Numbered from the stretch's first letter, positions 30,815-41,585 are shown. The stretch is DNA of 64,000 nucleotides from Rhynchopus sp. YZ270_cl-10 (GCA_964035575.1 OZ037880.1:744001-808000); one strand, 5' to 3'. Numbers and translations: made by a program. The notes: generated from the letters alone by a model not told the origin.

Positions 30815-30862
30815 ATACTTGCTTTGTTTTAGTGTAGACACCCGAAGATAAGCTCTACTATT
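30815..30862 (+). repeat. Hairpin repeat family T, copy 2
   Basis: TTTTAGTGTAGACACCCGAA then GATAAGCTCTACTA and T8. Where copy 1 has TGTGGA...TCCACTA, this copy has TGTAGA...TCTACTA, a paired G-C to A-T change. Confidence 0.6.
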
Positions 30863-30866
30863 TTTT

Positions 30867-30905
30867 TTGCTGCGTTGTGTCGACAATACCGAGGGATCTG
30901 TGCTC
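30867..30905 (+). repeat. Dispersed repeat family C, copy 3
   Basis: TTTTGCTGCGTTGTGTCGAC then AATACCGAGGGATCTGTGCT. Directly follows a family T copy. Confidence 0.5.
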
Positions 30906-31257
30906 ATTTGACACCAAAATCGTGCTGAACGCAAGAAAATTGCTTATATTTGTTTGTACATTCAAAGTACTGCGGAAGACAAAAAAAAAAAGCTGCGCAA
31001 ATCAACGTTTTTGGAGGGTAAAAAGGGGGAAATGGTGTGACAAACCCGACGATTTGGGCCCTTTTGGGCCATTCTTGGGTCACTACAAAATGAAAAAATA
31101 AAGTCGTTTGGCAAAGGTATAGTCCTAATCGCATACATTAATGTCATAGGCACACCTCATCAGTGCAAGATGCCTTGTGGAGTAAGTGTTCACCACGACC
31201 ATTTATCAAACACTTCGCCTTTTTTTCAAAACCCTCCCCTCCACCACCCTATTTTTC

Positions 31258-32625
31258 TCATTCAAGCAAAGTCAATGCCTTTTTAAACGTAGGAATGTGT
31301 GTAGAGGTGAGAGTCAGCTTTTCCCCTACTGGCCTGAAACCCATAAGCAACAAAACCTCAGCGGCACCGTCCACTGCAAGCACCGTACGGGTGAACACTG
31401 CGTTCGTGGTTTTGATGGCACGGAACTTCTGGTTGAACGGATCGTTCGCGATGTTGCTGATGTACGCCTTCAACGTCTTCACGGTGTCGGGGAGATGCTT
31501 CACCTTCATGATGGCGGTCAGGAGCGCTGCTTCAGTCAGACTGATCCCTGGTACAGGGTAGCCCTCTGTGGAGGGCAGAGCTACACGAGATGGTGCTGCT
31601 GGTGGTGCGCCCGACAGGCGCATGGGGTCCCAGTCTGCCGCTGAAGAGGAAGGGGCTGCTGCTGGCTTCTTGAAGATCTCGGAAGCTGGTTTTGGTGCCG
31701 CTTTCTTCTCTTCAACTTCATCAGGAAGAGGGTCCCACCCCTTTGCCGCACGGTCTGCCTGAATGCGTGCACGAATCTCAGCCTTCGCCTTGATGTCTGC
31801 ATCCTTCTCGCGTTTGCGTGCATCGTAGGCCTCCATCCGTTTTTTCTTTTCATATTCCTCCTTTATTTCTGCGTTTTGCTTGTCAACCTCACGCCGCTTC
31901 AGCTCCACCTCAATAACCCGTTTCCGTTCTGCCTCCTTTTGCGCCCTTTTTTTCTCCTCGATTTTGTCTTGCAACTCCTTCGCCTTTAGCCGGATCTCCT
32001 CCTCCGTCAGCTTTGCGGTGAACTCTGGGAGCAACGCTGCGTCCACTGGTGTGTCGAGGTTAGGATCCGCTGCACATTTCTCTAAATAGCTTGTCGCGCT
32101 CTCGACGGTGGTCCCTTCGCACAGGGCGAAGGCACGCATCGCACGCACCTCGCTCACACCCATCTCCATGAGCTTCGTCAGGTTCTCCTGCGGCACCCTT
32201 TTCTTCTTTGCCGCCTTCCTCTCTGCATTGGCCCTCGCCTTTGCCGCCATCGCAGGCGTCATCTCAGCCAACTCCTCTTCCATATTCTCCATCTCCGCCT
32301 GCCGAACCTTTGCCAACGCAGACGCAGCGTCATACGTGTCTGCACAAGCAAACTGCACCTTCCCGGTTGTGCACGTTGTCTCAATCGAAGCAAGCGTGTC
32401 TTCCCGACCAGACAGCGGCAACACAATGACGGCCTCGTGTCCGTTCACATACAGCTTTGACTCTGGCGGCACAAAGACCATCTCTCGGATAAACTTAAAG
32501 AATGCCCCATTGTGGTACAATGCCACGCGCCCACGGTTGCCGCGTACCTCTGCTGTAAGACGGATCTTGTCCTGCTCTGCGTCTGTGAAGGAGCATTCGT
32601 AGTCGGGGGTGGTGACGGCTGCCAT
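31258..32625 (-). CDS. UBA-PUB domain protein, probable p97/Cdc48 cofactor
   Basis: A 455-aa single-exon protein from the Met at 32625 (an in-frame Met 19 codons upstream lies in low-complexity leader sequence). Residues 1-100 form an unidentified N-terminal domain. A UBA domain, which binds ubiquitin, covers ~144-184 (LTKLMEMGVSEVRAMRAF). A long Lys/Glu-rich helix follows at ~205-295. A Pro/Ala linker leads to a PUB/PUG domain at ~363-440 (LPDTVKTLKAYISNIANDP), the fold that binds the C-terminal tail of the AAA ATPase p97/Cdc48 in peptide:N-glycanase and UBXN6. A UBA plus PUB pair suggests a ubiquitin-dependent p97 adaptor. I see no UBX or transglutaminase domain, so it is not a peptide:N-glycanase itself. 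Confidence 0.87.
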   Translation of the reverse strand: MAAVTTPDYECSFTDAEQDKIRLTAEVRGNRGRVALYHNGAFFKFIREMVFVPPESKLYVNGHEAVIVLPLSGREDTLASIETTCTTGKVQFACADTYDAASALAKVRQAEMENMEEELAEMTPAMAAKARANAERKAAKKKRVPQENLTKLMEMGVSEVRAMRAFALCEGTTVESATSYLEKCAADPNLDTPVDAALLPEFTAKLTEEEIRLKAKELQDKIEEKKRAQKEAERKRVIEVELKRREVDKQNAEIKEEYEKKKRMEAYDARKREKDADIKAKAEIRARIQADRAAKGWDPLPDEVEEKKAAPKPASEIFKKPAAAPSSSAADWDPMRLSGAPPAAPSRVALPSTEGYPVPGISLTEAALLTAIMKVKHLPDTVKTLKAYISNIANDPFNQKFRAIKTTNAVFTRTVLAVDGAAEVLLLMGFRPVGEKLTLTSTHIPTFKKALTLLE

Positions 32626-33263
32626 GTTGTGGGGAAGGGTGGTGTCTGAGGAGGTGGGGTGGTGGAGGGATGATGGTGGCAAAAGAGAAGCAACAACCTG
32701 TAATTCATGTACCTCTCGTGCACATAGAAAAGTTTGTAAAGCTCTTCTTTACTTCGTCGGAAGACGGTTTTGTGTTGTGTTTTGGGGGAAAACAGAGAAT
32801 GGACACCCGAAAGGGAGGCTAGAATTCAGAGATGTATGGTTAACGTATAAACAGTATGGAGCCCTGTATGGAAATGCGGGGCTGTTCAAAACCATCTCAA
32901 AAGCCAAAAAAAAAAAGAATAGTTTATAAGATGAACCTCTCGTACTTAGTCACCTTTAAAAAAAAAGAGTCTAACACTTGAAAGATGAATACCTACACTA
33001 CGCACATCTTCCCCAAAAAAAAAAAAAAAAAAAACTGGTGTATTTACTGATAAATAACATTCTACAGTACCACGCATAGTTACGAATGCGTTTTATTATG
33101 GGCGACTTAATTTTGGGTGGAAATTGGATCCACCCTTTCTTAGACACACCCATAACTACACGATTCACTGTTAGCTACCACGCAAATTCCTCCCTACCCC
33201 CTTGAACCCTATCCCCCCTCCCACCTTTGGAGCAATCAGGATTTTAAAAAAAACACCTCATTT
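32626..33263. other. Intergenic region with hairpin A
   Basis: About 640 bases with hairpin A copy 10 at 32921-32960, an A20 run near 33015-33033 and no biased frame. Confidence 0.6.
32921..32960 (+). repeat. Hairpin repeat family A, copy 10 (stem arm lost)
   Basis: GTTTATAAGATGAACCTCTC then GTACTTAGTCACCTTT. The CTAAGC arm is missing, so this copy cannot form the central stem. Confidence 0.7.
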
Positions 33264-36200
33264 TTATTCACTCGCGAGCAACAATTTGGTTATCCACGCG
33301 CCTTCGAGGAGCGCTTCGATGTGAGGCCCGCAGGAGGCTCGCATGGCTCGCCCCAGTAGGTCGCTGCTGTACTCTGTTACGAAGGTGAAGGCGAAGTCTG
33401 TGAGGAACACATGCTGCCAAATACAGAAGAGCATTGCATTGAGAATCGGGTATGCTGAGTTGTCCGTGGATGCGTCCGAGACGTAGGAGAGGCAGAACAG
33501 CAACATCAACACCTGGTACACAAGCGACCCCGCCAGACTCACCGCCCTCCACTTCGGCGCCACCACCACAGGCAAAATATACCCTCTCAACAGCTTATGC
33601 ACCAACACCAAACACAGACAATACAACACAAAGAACATCATCGGAAACCTCGTTGATACATTCTTTGCAACCTTCTCCTTCCCTTCCCACTCTACATGCC
33701 CTAACACCATCAAAAATGAGGCACTAAAAATCGCACCAAAGATCCCATATGGCGCGTATGCGTATACATGCCCAAACTTCACGCGAAATGCCAGAAACAA
33801 CATACCCCACACTCCGGTCAACACTCCGCAATGTGTTGCGACAATGTCGAAGGGTGGGTTTGAGACTACCAACAATACGCCTGCTGTTGTAGTGTTGAAC
33901 ATTATCGCAAAGATGATGGGGACGACTATCCAATGAAGCGGACCAAGCGAGGAGAGGCTTGCGATAAAAACACTACCACACCCAAGCAGCCATGGGGAAT
34001 GCTCAAAGAAAGCAGAAAGAACCAATACGGAGGCAGAGATTAACGCAAAGAGACACCCCCTCCCACGATGCCATAACACTGAAATCAAAACCGACGCCAT
34101 GACCAGGAGGAGACCGATTCCTAGAAATGTATTTCGCTTTTCTGGGATCCGCGCAGACGCGATAGGCAGCGCAATGATAAAGGTAGCAAGGATTGTTCCG
34201 AACGCTGCTAATAACCGTTTGGGACGTTGGGTAATCCGAGCATAGAGTCCAGGGTTTTGCACAGTGGGGGTGTAACGAACATCGTTTAAAGAAGATTCCC
34301 TCGAAGCGCCTACATCCAACTCATCGTCGGAGGGGTTATCGAGCGCAGCCTTCTCAAAGGTGCTCATATCCTTTGCAACCCTACCATCTGTGGTGTCGAT
34401 GTACTCTACATCCCCTATGGTTGTGAAGTGGTCTTCTGCCCATTTTAGTTTTCTTCTTTGTACTCGGGTGCCACCGCATGATATTGTGCCTCCTGCACCA
34501 AGCACCCTCTCCCGTACCTTGGCGAATGAGAAGCGCCCCTCTACCACTACCCCGGAGATGCCGGTGTTACATTCGATGCGTTCTCCGCTGCGGACGCTGG
34601 CGCGGAGGGCGGAGAGTCGTTCTGGTGTTAAGGTGCGTTTTAAGGCACAGCGTGCTGCAGCTTCGTCGAAGAAACACCCAGCATCGCCATCAAGATGCGT
34701 TTTATAAGCCTTTGGGACAACAACTAAAGGCTTGCGGTACATCCTCAGGTGCAACCCTGCACGCACCCTAGGCACCCTCCCAAACGGAACAATCTCCTCC
34801 GGTGTGCCCTCCAAAGGAAGTGCAAACCAATTATCGCTAGAATAATTATAATTCGCACTGCGGGTCCTCTCCAAAACCCTTTGGGTATGCGCAGTCAACC
34901 CTTCCAACACCGATTCCAAACAGATGTTCACAAAGGCAACCGGTTCTGTCTGTTTAACATCCTCATTGTACACAGCGTAGACACTGATTTTAACGCTTTC
35001 CCCTGCGACTTTGCGGACCGGAAAGCTTATAGATTCGAAGTGCGTCGACCATTCTGGGTCGAGGGTGTTGTGGCGGATGGTGGAGGTGTAGCGTTTGTTC
35101 TCCCATTCCACTGTGTACAAGGTGTCGGTGGTTGCTGCTGCTGTCGTCGCAGGGAGGTCTCTGCAGCATGGAACGGAGACGGTAAGCTCCCCAATGAGAG
35201 GGTTGTCGATGTGCGCGTCTTCCTTGTGTTCAACGAATTCGGCCATCTGCGCGCTTTCGGAAGACCGTTCAAAGATCGCCTGCCCTGCCCGCACTACAGG
35301 CGCCGCAGTCCCAGCAGAGCATAGCGCGCAAAAGAATAACGCCATAATCCGGGTATCCTCCCTCTGCCCTTCATTGTCTCTCGCAAAGAAGAGAATCGCA
35401 AAGAAAAACGCGGTCACAACATAATTCATGAACCCTACCAACACAGCAGGGCGGCTCCGACTCTCTAATGCCTCTCTGTAAAGTACGGATAAAAGGCAGT
35501 GTCGTTCTCGAACCCCTACTGCAAGAAAGCTTGCAACAGAAGAAGCGACCACTGTTAGGGCGTGGCGGGTCCGTTCGGTGGGTTCTCCGTCGGCGTCGAG
35601 GGGGGGGTGGTGGAGGGCATCGGTGGGGAGCGCTTCTTCGTAGAGCGATGCACGGCGTGCAGCAGCGAAGGACCCCATGCGGTTGTGCTGCAGGCCTGCG
35701 ACGTCTACCATGTTGCCGCTATGCGACCTGCTGCGGGCACCGTCCTGTGTCAGGGGATGTGGCACGCCCATCGCACCTACAGGCAGCATGCCTAGAGAGG
35801 CGCTCATTCTCCGTGCAGTGCTGTTGCGCAAGGATCGCCGTATATCAGGTGGGGGTGGTACAGGGTATGCAGCGTCAGAAGGTTTTGACCGAGGCTGGCT
35901 TGCACGTGCTGCAGCCTTCTTCGCCTCCGCCTTCCTCCTCTTCTTATCAGCCCTCAAAGCAACAGCAGCAGCCTCCTGTTGCATCTTTCGCTTCAACTTC
36001 AACTCCGTCTCAGCCGCCATATCATCCCTCGCATCAAACCAAAACACCAATATCAACACCACAACGTAGAACCCAAAGCATGCAATGAACCCACGGATAA
36101 TAAACCTCCCCTCCACAGAGATGTCGTTGAAGATATTGTCCAAGGAAAACAGCGAGGTGTCCAGCAAGGCGACCTCCTGTGGGGCTGCTGTGGTCCGCAG

Positions 36201-39200
36201 GAAGACTGCATAATCTACGCTATGAAAATAATCCACCAACGTTGTCACCCTCGACACCCCTGCACGATCCTTCTGAAACACAAAGTCATGCAAATCGAAC
36301 GAAGTGTCCACAGTAAACGACACCTCTGTCCCACGCACCTTGCCTACACGGTATCGGAGGTAGGTGCCACTTATTGGGGTGACTGGCATTTTGGGAAAGG
36401 CAAAATCGCTGCCTTTCTCCAACACTTTCGCACTTGTATAAGCAAATTCACGGGACACATCCTGGGTGACACTGCTGATGGGGTGCCATTTTGCTTGGTC
36501 AGCTGCTGACGCATTGCCGTCCAGGGCTGCTTCTATGCGGGAATCATTCGACACCTCTAGCGTCCACTCGACTGGTGTGCGGTAGAGGTGCCTTGTCTCT
36601 GCAAAGAGTTGGTAGGCATCAAGCGTGAAGAGAGCGGCACTGCGCTTCTTGAAGAGGAGGTGGGATGCGGAGAAGTCCACCCACGAGGTGGTGGTGTCGC
36701 CGTCCACTGCGTGGGCAGGGCTGTGCGCGGTGCGGTAGGTGCCGTGTGGGTTGGCCACGATGAGGTCGCTTCCGTGCAGGAGTGCGCCCTGTTCGTGGAG
36801 AAAGAGTTCGCGCAGCTGGTGTCCCCTTGCATGCATGTTGCTCCCCTGTGCGGCATCTGGGTGTAGTGCAGCCTCCTCGTCAGACACCTCCCCAAAGTGC
36901 ATCGCATCCATGAAGGCACCAAAGCTAGTCTTCCGTTGCCACTCCCCAAAGGAGTGGCAGTACTGTGTGTCCTGTAAGAATGCGTCGTCCGCACCGCGTG
37001 GTACATTTGTTATAACGCCCTGCTCGTCGGAGTAAAAAGCGGGGAACCCTTCAATAGAGATTGCAGTAGTGTGCACATCCTCCCAGTCGTCGGAGGTCTT
37101 GCGCCGCTTCAGGACGTATCGTGCAACGTCGACGTCCCCCATGCAAGGCAGTTTCGTGCACTTGCATGAGGTTGCGCTAGGAAACTGCAGCTTCGAGAGG
37201 TCCACGTGGAAGGAGAGGGTCATCTGCAGTGCGGGCTGCGTGGTGACGGTGACGGTGTTGTGTGTGGGGCGTGTCCCGAGGCGTACCCAGGTGACATCTG
37301 AGTGGAGGCTCTCGGAGGTGCGTTTGTTCTTGTGAAGTAGACGCTGTGTTGCAGTGTCGCTGCTGTAGACCCTGCGTGAGAGCACACCCACGGCAGAGCC
37401 GGACAGCGCATTGCGGAAGACGACACTGCCCTGCACATCTGCACTGCGCGACTGCACTGCCTCCTTGATGTGCACACCAAAGCTGCGCAGAAAATCGTTC
37501 ACCTCATCAAAAGTCACAAACGTCGACACACCCAACGAAATCTCACGCGACCGGAACAGCCGCGTCACAAAGGAACGCGACGCATTGGTCACAAAGGCCT
37601 GCTTCAGATCACGCGCCACAGCATCAGGCCCGAATAAAACGTTGTAGGCCGCATTCTCGAGGGCGTACTCCAGTTGCAGGATGCTTGCGGTTGAGATGAG
37701 ACGAATCATTCTGTCGATCTGGGTTTGCATCTTAACGAACATTGTGTGCACGAGGTCCGGCACTGCTCCTCCTCGACTGGAAAGGTGTAGCAGCACAGTC
37801 AGCATATTATCCGTTGCACGGGACATCTGTGCTCCAATGGTGGCCGGATCATAATAGCTTAGCACTCTGCTGTTCGCTTGAAGAAGCTGACTGTTCACAC
37901 GCAGTGTCAACACTTCTATGGCGTTCATTAGAGGGAGGGCCACCGACAGAAGCGGGCTCTTCTCCAACGCAAAGGACAACGAGAACACCGCATTGGCAGG
38001 AAACCTGAGCAGGACGTCCGGCGGTACACCTGCGTTCAACGCATCCGCTTTCGCGACAACCTGTGTGTCCATCGCCTTCCTCCCTAACATCGCAACTGCG
38101 TGCGATATGTTCGCCAGCAACGCCGGCTCTATCACATCAACAAACACACCACGCTCCTTCTCCGCAACCACCGCATACTCTGCACTAACGGAATCCCGCA
38201 TATCATATGAACTGTCCACTGCACTGCGACACTCCTTCACCGCATTAATCAATGAGTACAACAGAGAGTACGTATGCCCTGTTACAATAGAATTTTCAAT
38301 ACGCGCTATCCCATTTCCTACATAAGCTTGAAGGGCAAGAGAAGCTTCGGTGAAAGGGTCAAGCATAGAACCACTTCTCCCTGCCAAATGGTCTGAAAAA
38401 AAACGCGTAAATCCTGAAACCCGCATGCGAAATTCCTGCATCAGGAATAAACTTGACAGACGCTGGCCATCATGATAGAAAAATTCGGCATAGAATACCA
38501 ACTGCCCTTCATACCCAGGCGGGATGACATCAGGAAACACACGAAGCGCGCTCCCCACTTCCCCTAAGGGATATGCCACTGCGCCTCCATCAAAAAATGC
38601 CTCCGTAAAGAAGGGACGCACTTTGTACACAAAGTAGAGAGTGTGGTTTCCGTGAAGCTGCGCCTGCTGTGCCTCCCAGTCTAAAAGCAGGACCAATGGA
38701 GAGCCAAACTTAACGACCTCTGTGGGGGCTACATCGAGGAGAAGGGTGCCGCTGTGGAAGGTACGCTTTGCGGAGAAGGCGCCTGGGGGGTGGACGGAGA
38801 TGCGGATGTCACGGAGCATGGTGGAAGAGATGAGGGTGTTTCTGTGCTTAACACAGAATGACATAGAGTCTGCACGCCCAGCCCCGACCGGGAGCGCCCA
38901 ATGCGGGACCATCCCCTCATATCGCAGGGCATTGTTCTGTTCAGAGAAATTCGCAGTAAACCGCACCGCACCACTCCAATCGCACGCTCTATCACGACCA
39001 ACCCCTACCCAAAGATCCGTCCCTTCAAAGGGACCACCCTGTATGCGGAAGGTCAATCCCATTCCACCAAAGACAATCATCTCGCAGGGACCTTCTTGAA
39101 GACGCATATCTTTGCAAGGGAGAACCCCATTTACTGTTACACGGCTGACCTTCACCAAAGGAGGTTCTACAGAAGGTGTTGTTGTTGCGACCATTGGCGA

Positions 39201-41474
39201 GGAGGTATTAACAGGGGTGAACACCAGCTCCGCTGCACTCAGAATCCGGCGTCTTCTGCAGGCAATATCTGGGTCGGGGCAGACCACCTGGCCAAGCAGT
39301 TCTGATACCGCGGTGGGGTAGAAGGTGAAGAAGCGTTTCCCCCGCCCCCCGCTTTGGGTGTACCCTGGCCCGACGACGTCGTTCTTTTTGTAGCAGACAA
39401 CGTTTTCACCTCCGATCTTAATACGCAGTGCAGTAGTGTTGAAGATGGACCGAAAGCATTCGCTAGGAAGGCACCGCCCTGAGGGAAGTGTATGCGGTGT
39501 GGACCAACGCTGGTGGAGGTCCGATAGGTAGCAGAAGGAGGAGGGCGACATCTCTGTGTAGCTCCCGCATTTTTCTCGTTGGCAGTTTTCGGTTGGGGTA
39601 GGGAGTGACGGAGGGAAGACTGTGGTAGTGGTGAGGCAGGAGGCTTCTTCCTTCCATACATAGCAGTAATCCATCAGCGCGTCACACCCCGAATGTGCCT
39701 GCGCAGCTGCAAGTCCATCAAATGTTGATGGAAATGAATAAAAAGAATTGCGTGATTTCGGGTCTTTGTACTTCACCGGGTCATCCTCCACCCGGTATGT
39801 AACGTTGGAGTACATCCTTGCGTCTAGATATTCGGGTGGTGTTAATATGCCAAGATTTGTTGTCATCTTTGTGTTGAGTGTGGTGTCGTTGTGCAGGCGG
39901 CTTTCACCGCCACAGAATGCTAGGCTGGAGGGGTGGAAGTAGTCGGTGTTGCACCCTGCAAGACATTCCGTCCCGTTCCGCCCGCAGTCCCCATGCCCTA
40001 CATAGCGCGAAACATTCAAATGGCGTGCAAACCTCTCAAGACAACTGTACGTTTTCACTACACTCGTTTCTTGGAGTTGATGCCACAGTCCGCAAGGTAG
40101 GTCGTGTAATGGGCAGCCTGCTAGCTTGCCATATTGGATGTCGCTGTACAACAGAAATGAACGGGGTTTGTGGGGAACATGAGTGGTAGTTGTCGCAAAT
40201 ATGTTGCCCTCTGCCAAAAAGGCGCGAAACCCTGCGCTCAGATTGTAGAACCCTGTATCGAGGAGGACACCGACGGTGAAGTAGGAGAGGACCGCACCTC
40301 GTTCAACTCGCGCATTCATGACTTCGCCGGAGAGGACACGCTTCTCGAAGTGTGTGGAGAAGAAGGTGGGAAGCGCTAGACCGTAGGTGTGGTCCTCCAC
40401 TTCAACCCCAGCGAGCGTTGAGCAGTTGTAGTGTTGCCTTGCTAAGGCCTTGACGTGCGGGGATGCGAGCACCGTCTGTTGCAAAGGAATCGTTGCTGTA
40501 GGGATCTCCACCGGCTGCGACAGACCTCGGTACTTCGGTGTGAACACCGCATTGTGCACCCGCTTCTTCAACGCATAATACCCCTCCAGCAACCACACCC
40601 ACTCATTCCACAGTATTGTCTGATCCGCCCTACCATCAACCGGCAATGCCAACCCAGGCACCCACCCTAAGACATGCACAAATTCATGCAAAAACACTTT
40701 CTCCGTATATTCCTGAGAAACTGCATCAATCTGCGCCGGAGCATAATTGATGACCCCTACCAACGGACGATGCGAATTCGGCGCGAAGTAGCAGGGAAAC
40801 CCTAGGGCATGCACATTCAATGCGTGCGGTGTGTTCTGAACATAGGTGATGGGGGACGACACGAGGTATACCACGAGGTCCGCTTCGTAGCCGTTTGCGG
40901 GGAAGTCAAAGGTGAAGGGCTCTTCAAGCTCTCGGATGTTACACTTCGCGACCTTGACGTGCAGTTTCACCTTATTGCTTTCGCTTGCAGTTTTCAAAGG
41001 GTAAAACATCTGTGCAACCTGCTGCTTCACACTATCAGCCACCTGAACAATCCTCTGCCGTTTCTCTGCTGTCAACACATCTTCTGCAGTGCATGTATTC
41101 GTTGTTATAGAATCGAAGTTCATCACCTTCTGCCCAACCTTTGTACACGTGAACAACGGATCGTCACGAAGAATAAAGGTCACAGAGAACGGTGCATCTG
41201 AAGGTAAAGGAAGCCCCTGTTCTGTTCGTGCCCCAAGCTTTCCCCCTTGGGGGTCATGTAGAGGGCCGGACTGTGGTGCGGGAACGGTGTTTCGGTCGAT
41301 CTGTTGCAATGTCTTGCCGAGCTCTGGATCCACTCCAATCAACGAAGTGTGCAAAGGAACGTCATCTACACAAGGCGTGGTGGTGCCCAACGTCGACCCT
41401 GCGACAGACAGAGGGACACATAAGGTGCAAAGAACGGTACAAAAAACCGGCACCAAAAAGGATCGATGGAGCAT
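33264..41474 (-). CDS. Giant surface metalloprotease with polycystin-like membrane region
   Basis: One uninterrupted frame of 2,736 codons. Residues 1-26 are a signal peptide. A leishmanolysin-type (M8, GP63) protease domain follows: HEFVH at 263-267 with Glu264, HYNCSTLAGVEVED at ~348-361, third zinc ligand His375 in STHFEKR and Met-turn Met386 in GEVMNA. Next come cysteine-rich segments and a long extracellular region of beta and helical segments (~700-1500). A discoidin-like patch lies near 1585-1610 (HAVDGDTTTSWVDFS). The first membrane helix is at ~1790-1812 (CFGFYVVVLILVFW). Then come a cytosolic stretch, RHCLLSVLYRE leading to more helices, a C2 domain at ~2080-2175, and eight or more helices from ~2415 to 2715. 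The long ectodomain, single helix and multi-helix tail resemble polycystin-1/REJ proteins. This is a host gene, and the zinc site looks intact. Confidence 0.88.
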   Translation of the reverse strand: MLHRSFLVPVFCTVLCTLCVPLSVAGSTLGTTTPCVDDVPLHTSLIGVDPELGKTLQQIDRNTVPAPQSGPLHDPQGGKLGARTEQGLPLPSDAPFSVTFILRDDPLFTCTKVGQKVMNFDSITTNTCTAEDVLTAEKRQRIVQVADSVKQQVAQMFYPLKTASESNKVKLHVKVAKCNIRELEEPFTFDFPANGYEADLVVYLVSSPITYVQNTPHALNVHALGFPCYFAPNSHRPLVGVINYAPAQIDAVSQEYTEKVFLHEFVHVLGWVPGLALPVDGRADQTILWNEWVWLLEGYYALKKRVHNAVFTPKYRGLSQPVEIPTATIPLQQTVLASPHVKALARQHYNCSTLAGVEVEDHTYGLALPTFFSTHFEKRVLSGEVMNARVERGAVLSYFTVGVLLDTGFYNLSAGFRAFLAEGNIFATTTTHVPHKPRSFLLYSDIQYGKLAGCPLHDLPCGLWHQLQETSVVKTYSCLERFARHLNVSRYVGHGDCGRNGTECLAGCNTDYFHPSSLAFCGGESRLHNDTTLNTKMTTNLGILTPPEYLDARMYSNVTYRVEDDPVKYKDPKSRNSFYSFPSTFDGLAAAQAHSGCDALMDYCYVWKEEASCLTTTTVFPPSLPTPTENCQREKCGSYTEMSPSSFCYLSDLHQRWSTPHTLPSGRCLPSECFRSIFNTTALRIKIGGENVVCYKKNDVVGPGYTQSGGRGKRFFTFYPTAVSELLGQVVCPDPDIACRRRRILSAAELVFTPVNTSSPMVATTTPSVEPPLVKVSRVTVNGVLPCKDMRLQEGPCEMIVFGGMGLTFRIQGGPFEGTDLWVGVGRDRACDWSGAVRFTANFSEQNNALRYEGMVPHWALPVGAGRADSMSFCVKHRNTLISSTMLRDIRISVHPPGAFSAKRTFHSGTLLLDVAPTEVVKFGSPLVLLLDWEAQQAQLHGNHTLYFVYKVRPFFTEAFFDGGAVAYPLGEVGSALRVFPDVIPPGYEGQLVFYAEFFYHDGQRLSSLFLMQEFRMRVSGFTRFFSDHLAGRSGSMLDPFTEASLALQAYVGNGIARIENSIVTGHTYSLLYSLINAVKECRSAVDSSYDMRDSVSAEYAVVAEKERGVFVDVIEPALLANISHAVAMLGRKAMDTQVVAKADALNAGVPPDVLLRFPANAVFSLSFALEKSPLLSVALPLMNAIEVLTLRVNSQLLQANSRVLSYYDPATIGAQMSRATDNMLTVLLHLSSRGGAVPDLVHTMFVKMQTQIDRMIRLISTASILQLEYALENAAYNVLFGPDAVARDLKQAFVTNASRSFVTRLFRSREISLGVSTFVTFDEVNDFLRSFGVHIKEAVQSRSADVQGSVVFRNALSGSAVGVLSRRVYSSDTATQRLLHKNKRTSESLHSDVTWVRLGTRPTHNTVTVTTQPALQMTLSFHVDLSKLQFPSATSCKCTKLPCMGDVDVARYVLKRRKTSDDWEDVHTTAISIEGFPAFYSDEQGVITNVPRGADDAFLQDTQYCHSFGEWQRKTSFGAFMDAMHFGEVSDEEAALHPDAAQGSNMHARGHQLRELFLHEQGALLHGSDLIVANPHGTYRTAHSPAHAVDGDTTTSWVDFSASHLLFKKRSAALFTLDAYQLFAETRHLYRTPVEWTLEVSNDSRIEAALDGNASAADQAKWHPISSVTQDVSREFAYTSAKVLEKGSDFAFPKMPVTPISGTYLRYRVGKVRGTEVSFTVDTSFDLHDFVFQKDRAGVSRVTTLVDYFHSVDYAVFLRTTAAPQEVALLDTSLFSLDNIFNDISVEGRFIIRGFIACFGFYVVVLILVFWFDARDDMAAETELKLKRKMQQEAAAVALRADKKRRKAEAKKAAARASQPRSKPSDAAYPVPPPPDIRRSLRNSTARRMSASLGMLPVGAMGVPHPLTQDGARSRSHSGNMVDVAGLQHNRMGSFAAARRASLYEEALPTDALHHPPLDADGEPTERTRHALTVVASSVASFLAVGVRERHCLLSVLYREALESRSRPAVLVGFMNYVVTAFFFAILFFARDNEGQREDTRIMALFFCALCSAGTAAPVVRAGQAIFERSSESAQMAEFVEHKEDAHIDNPLIGELTVSVPCCRDLPATTAAATTDTLYTVEWENKRYTSTIRHNTLDPEWSTHFESISFPVRKVAGESVKISVYAVYNEDVKQTEPVAFVNICLESVLEGLTAHTQRVLERTRSANYNYSSDNWFALPLEGTPEEIVPFGRVPRVRAGLHLRMYRKPLVVVPKAYKTHLDGDAGCFFDEAAARCALKRTLTPERLSALRASVRSGERIECNTGISGVVVEGRFSFAKVRERVLGAGGTISCGGTRVQRRKLKWAEDHFTTIGDVEYIDTTDGRVAKDMSTFEKAALDNPSDDELDVGASRESSLNDVRYTPTVQNPGLYARITQRPKRLLAAFGTILATFIIALPIASARIPEKRNTFLGIGLLLVMASVLISVLWHRGRGCLFALISASVLVLSAFFEHSPWLLGCGSVFIASLSSLGPLHWIVVPIIFAIMFNTTTAGVLLVVSNPPFDIVATHCGVLTGVWGMLFLAFRVKFGHVYAYAPYGIFGAIFSASFLMVLGHVEWEGKEKVAKNVSTRFPMMFFVLYCLCLVLVHKLLRGYILPVVVAPKWRAVSLAGSLVYQVLMLLFCLSYVSDASTDNSAYPILNAMLFCIWQHVFLTDFAFTFVTEYSSDLLGRAMRASCGPHIEALLEGAWITKLLLASE

Positions 41475-41540
41475 TGAAAGGGGGGTATATTGCAGACACC
41501 CTAGAGGTGCAAAATCACAGAGAAAAAAAGGGGCTTTTTT

Positions 41541-41585
41541 TGATAAAAGATGAACCTAAGCCTCTCCGTGCTTAAGTCACCTTTA
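41541..41585 (+). repeat. Hairpin repeat family A, copy 11
   Basis: GATAAAAGATGAACCTAAGC, loop CTCTCCGT, GCTTAAGTCACCTTT. Only 67 bases upstream of the giant protease start, the closest copy to a start codon. Confidence 0.8.

Larger units (their letters stand above)
29706..31257. other. Intergenic region with B-module, T and C repeats
   Basis: No gene seen. A (GA)n tract lies at 29986-30008. Two hairpins with GGGTTATCGAACCC lie at 30377-30412 and 30437-30515, a family T hairpin at 30815-30862 and a family C copy at 30867-30905. Confidence 0.55.
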
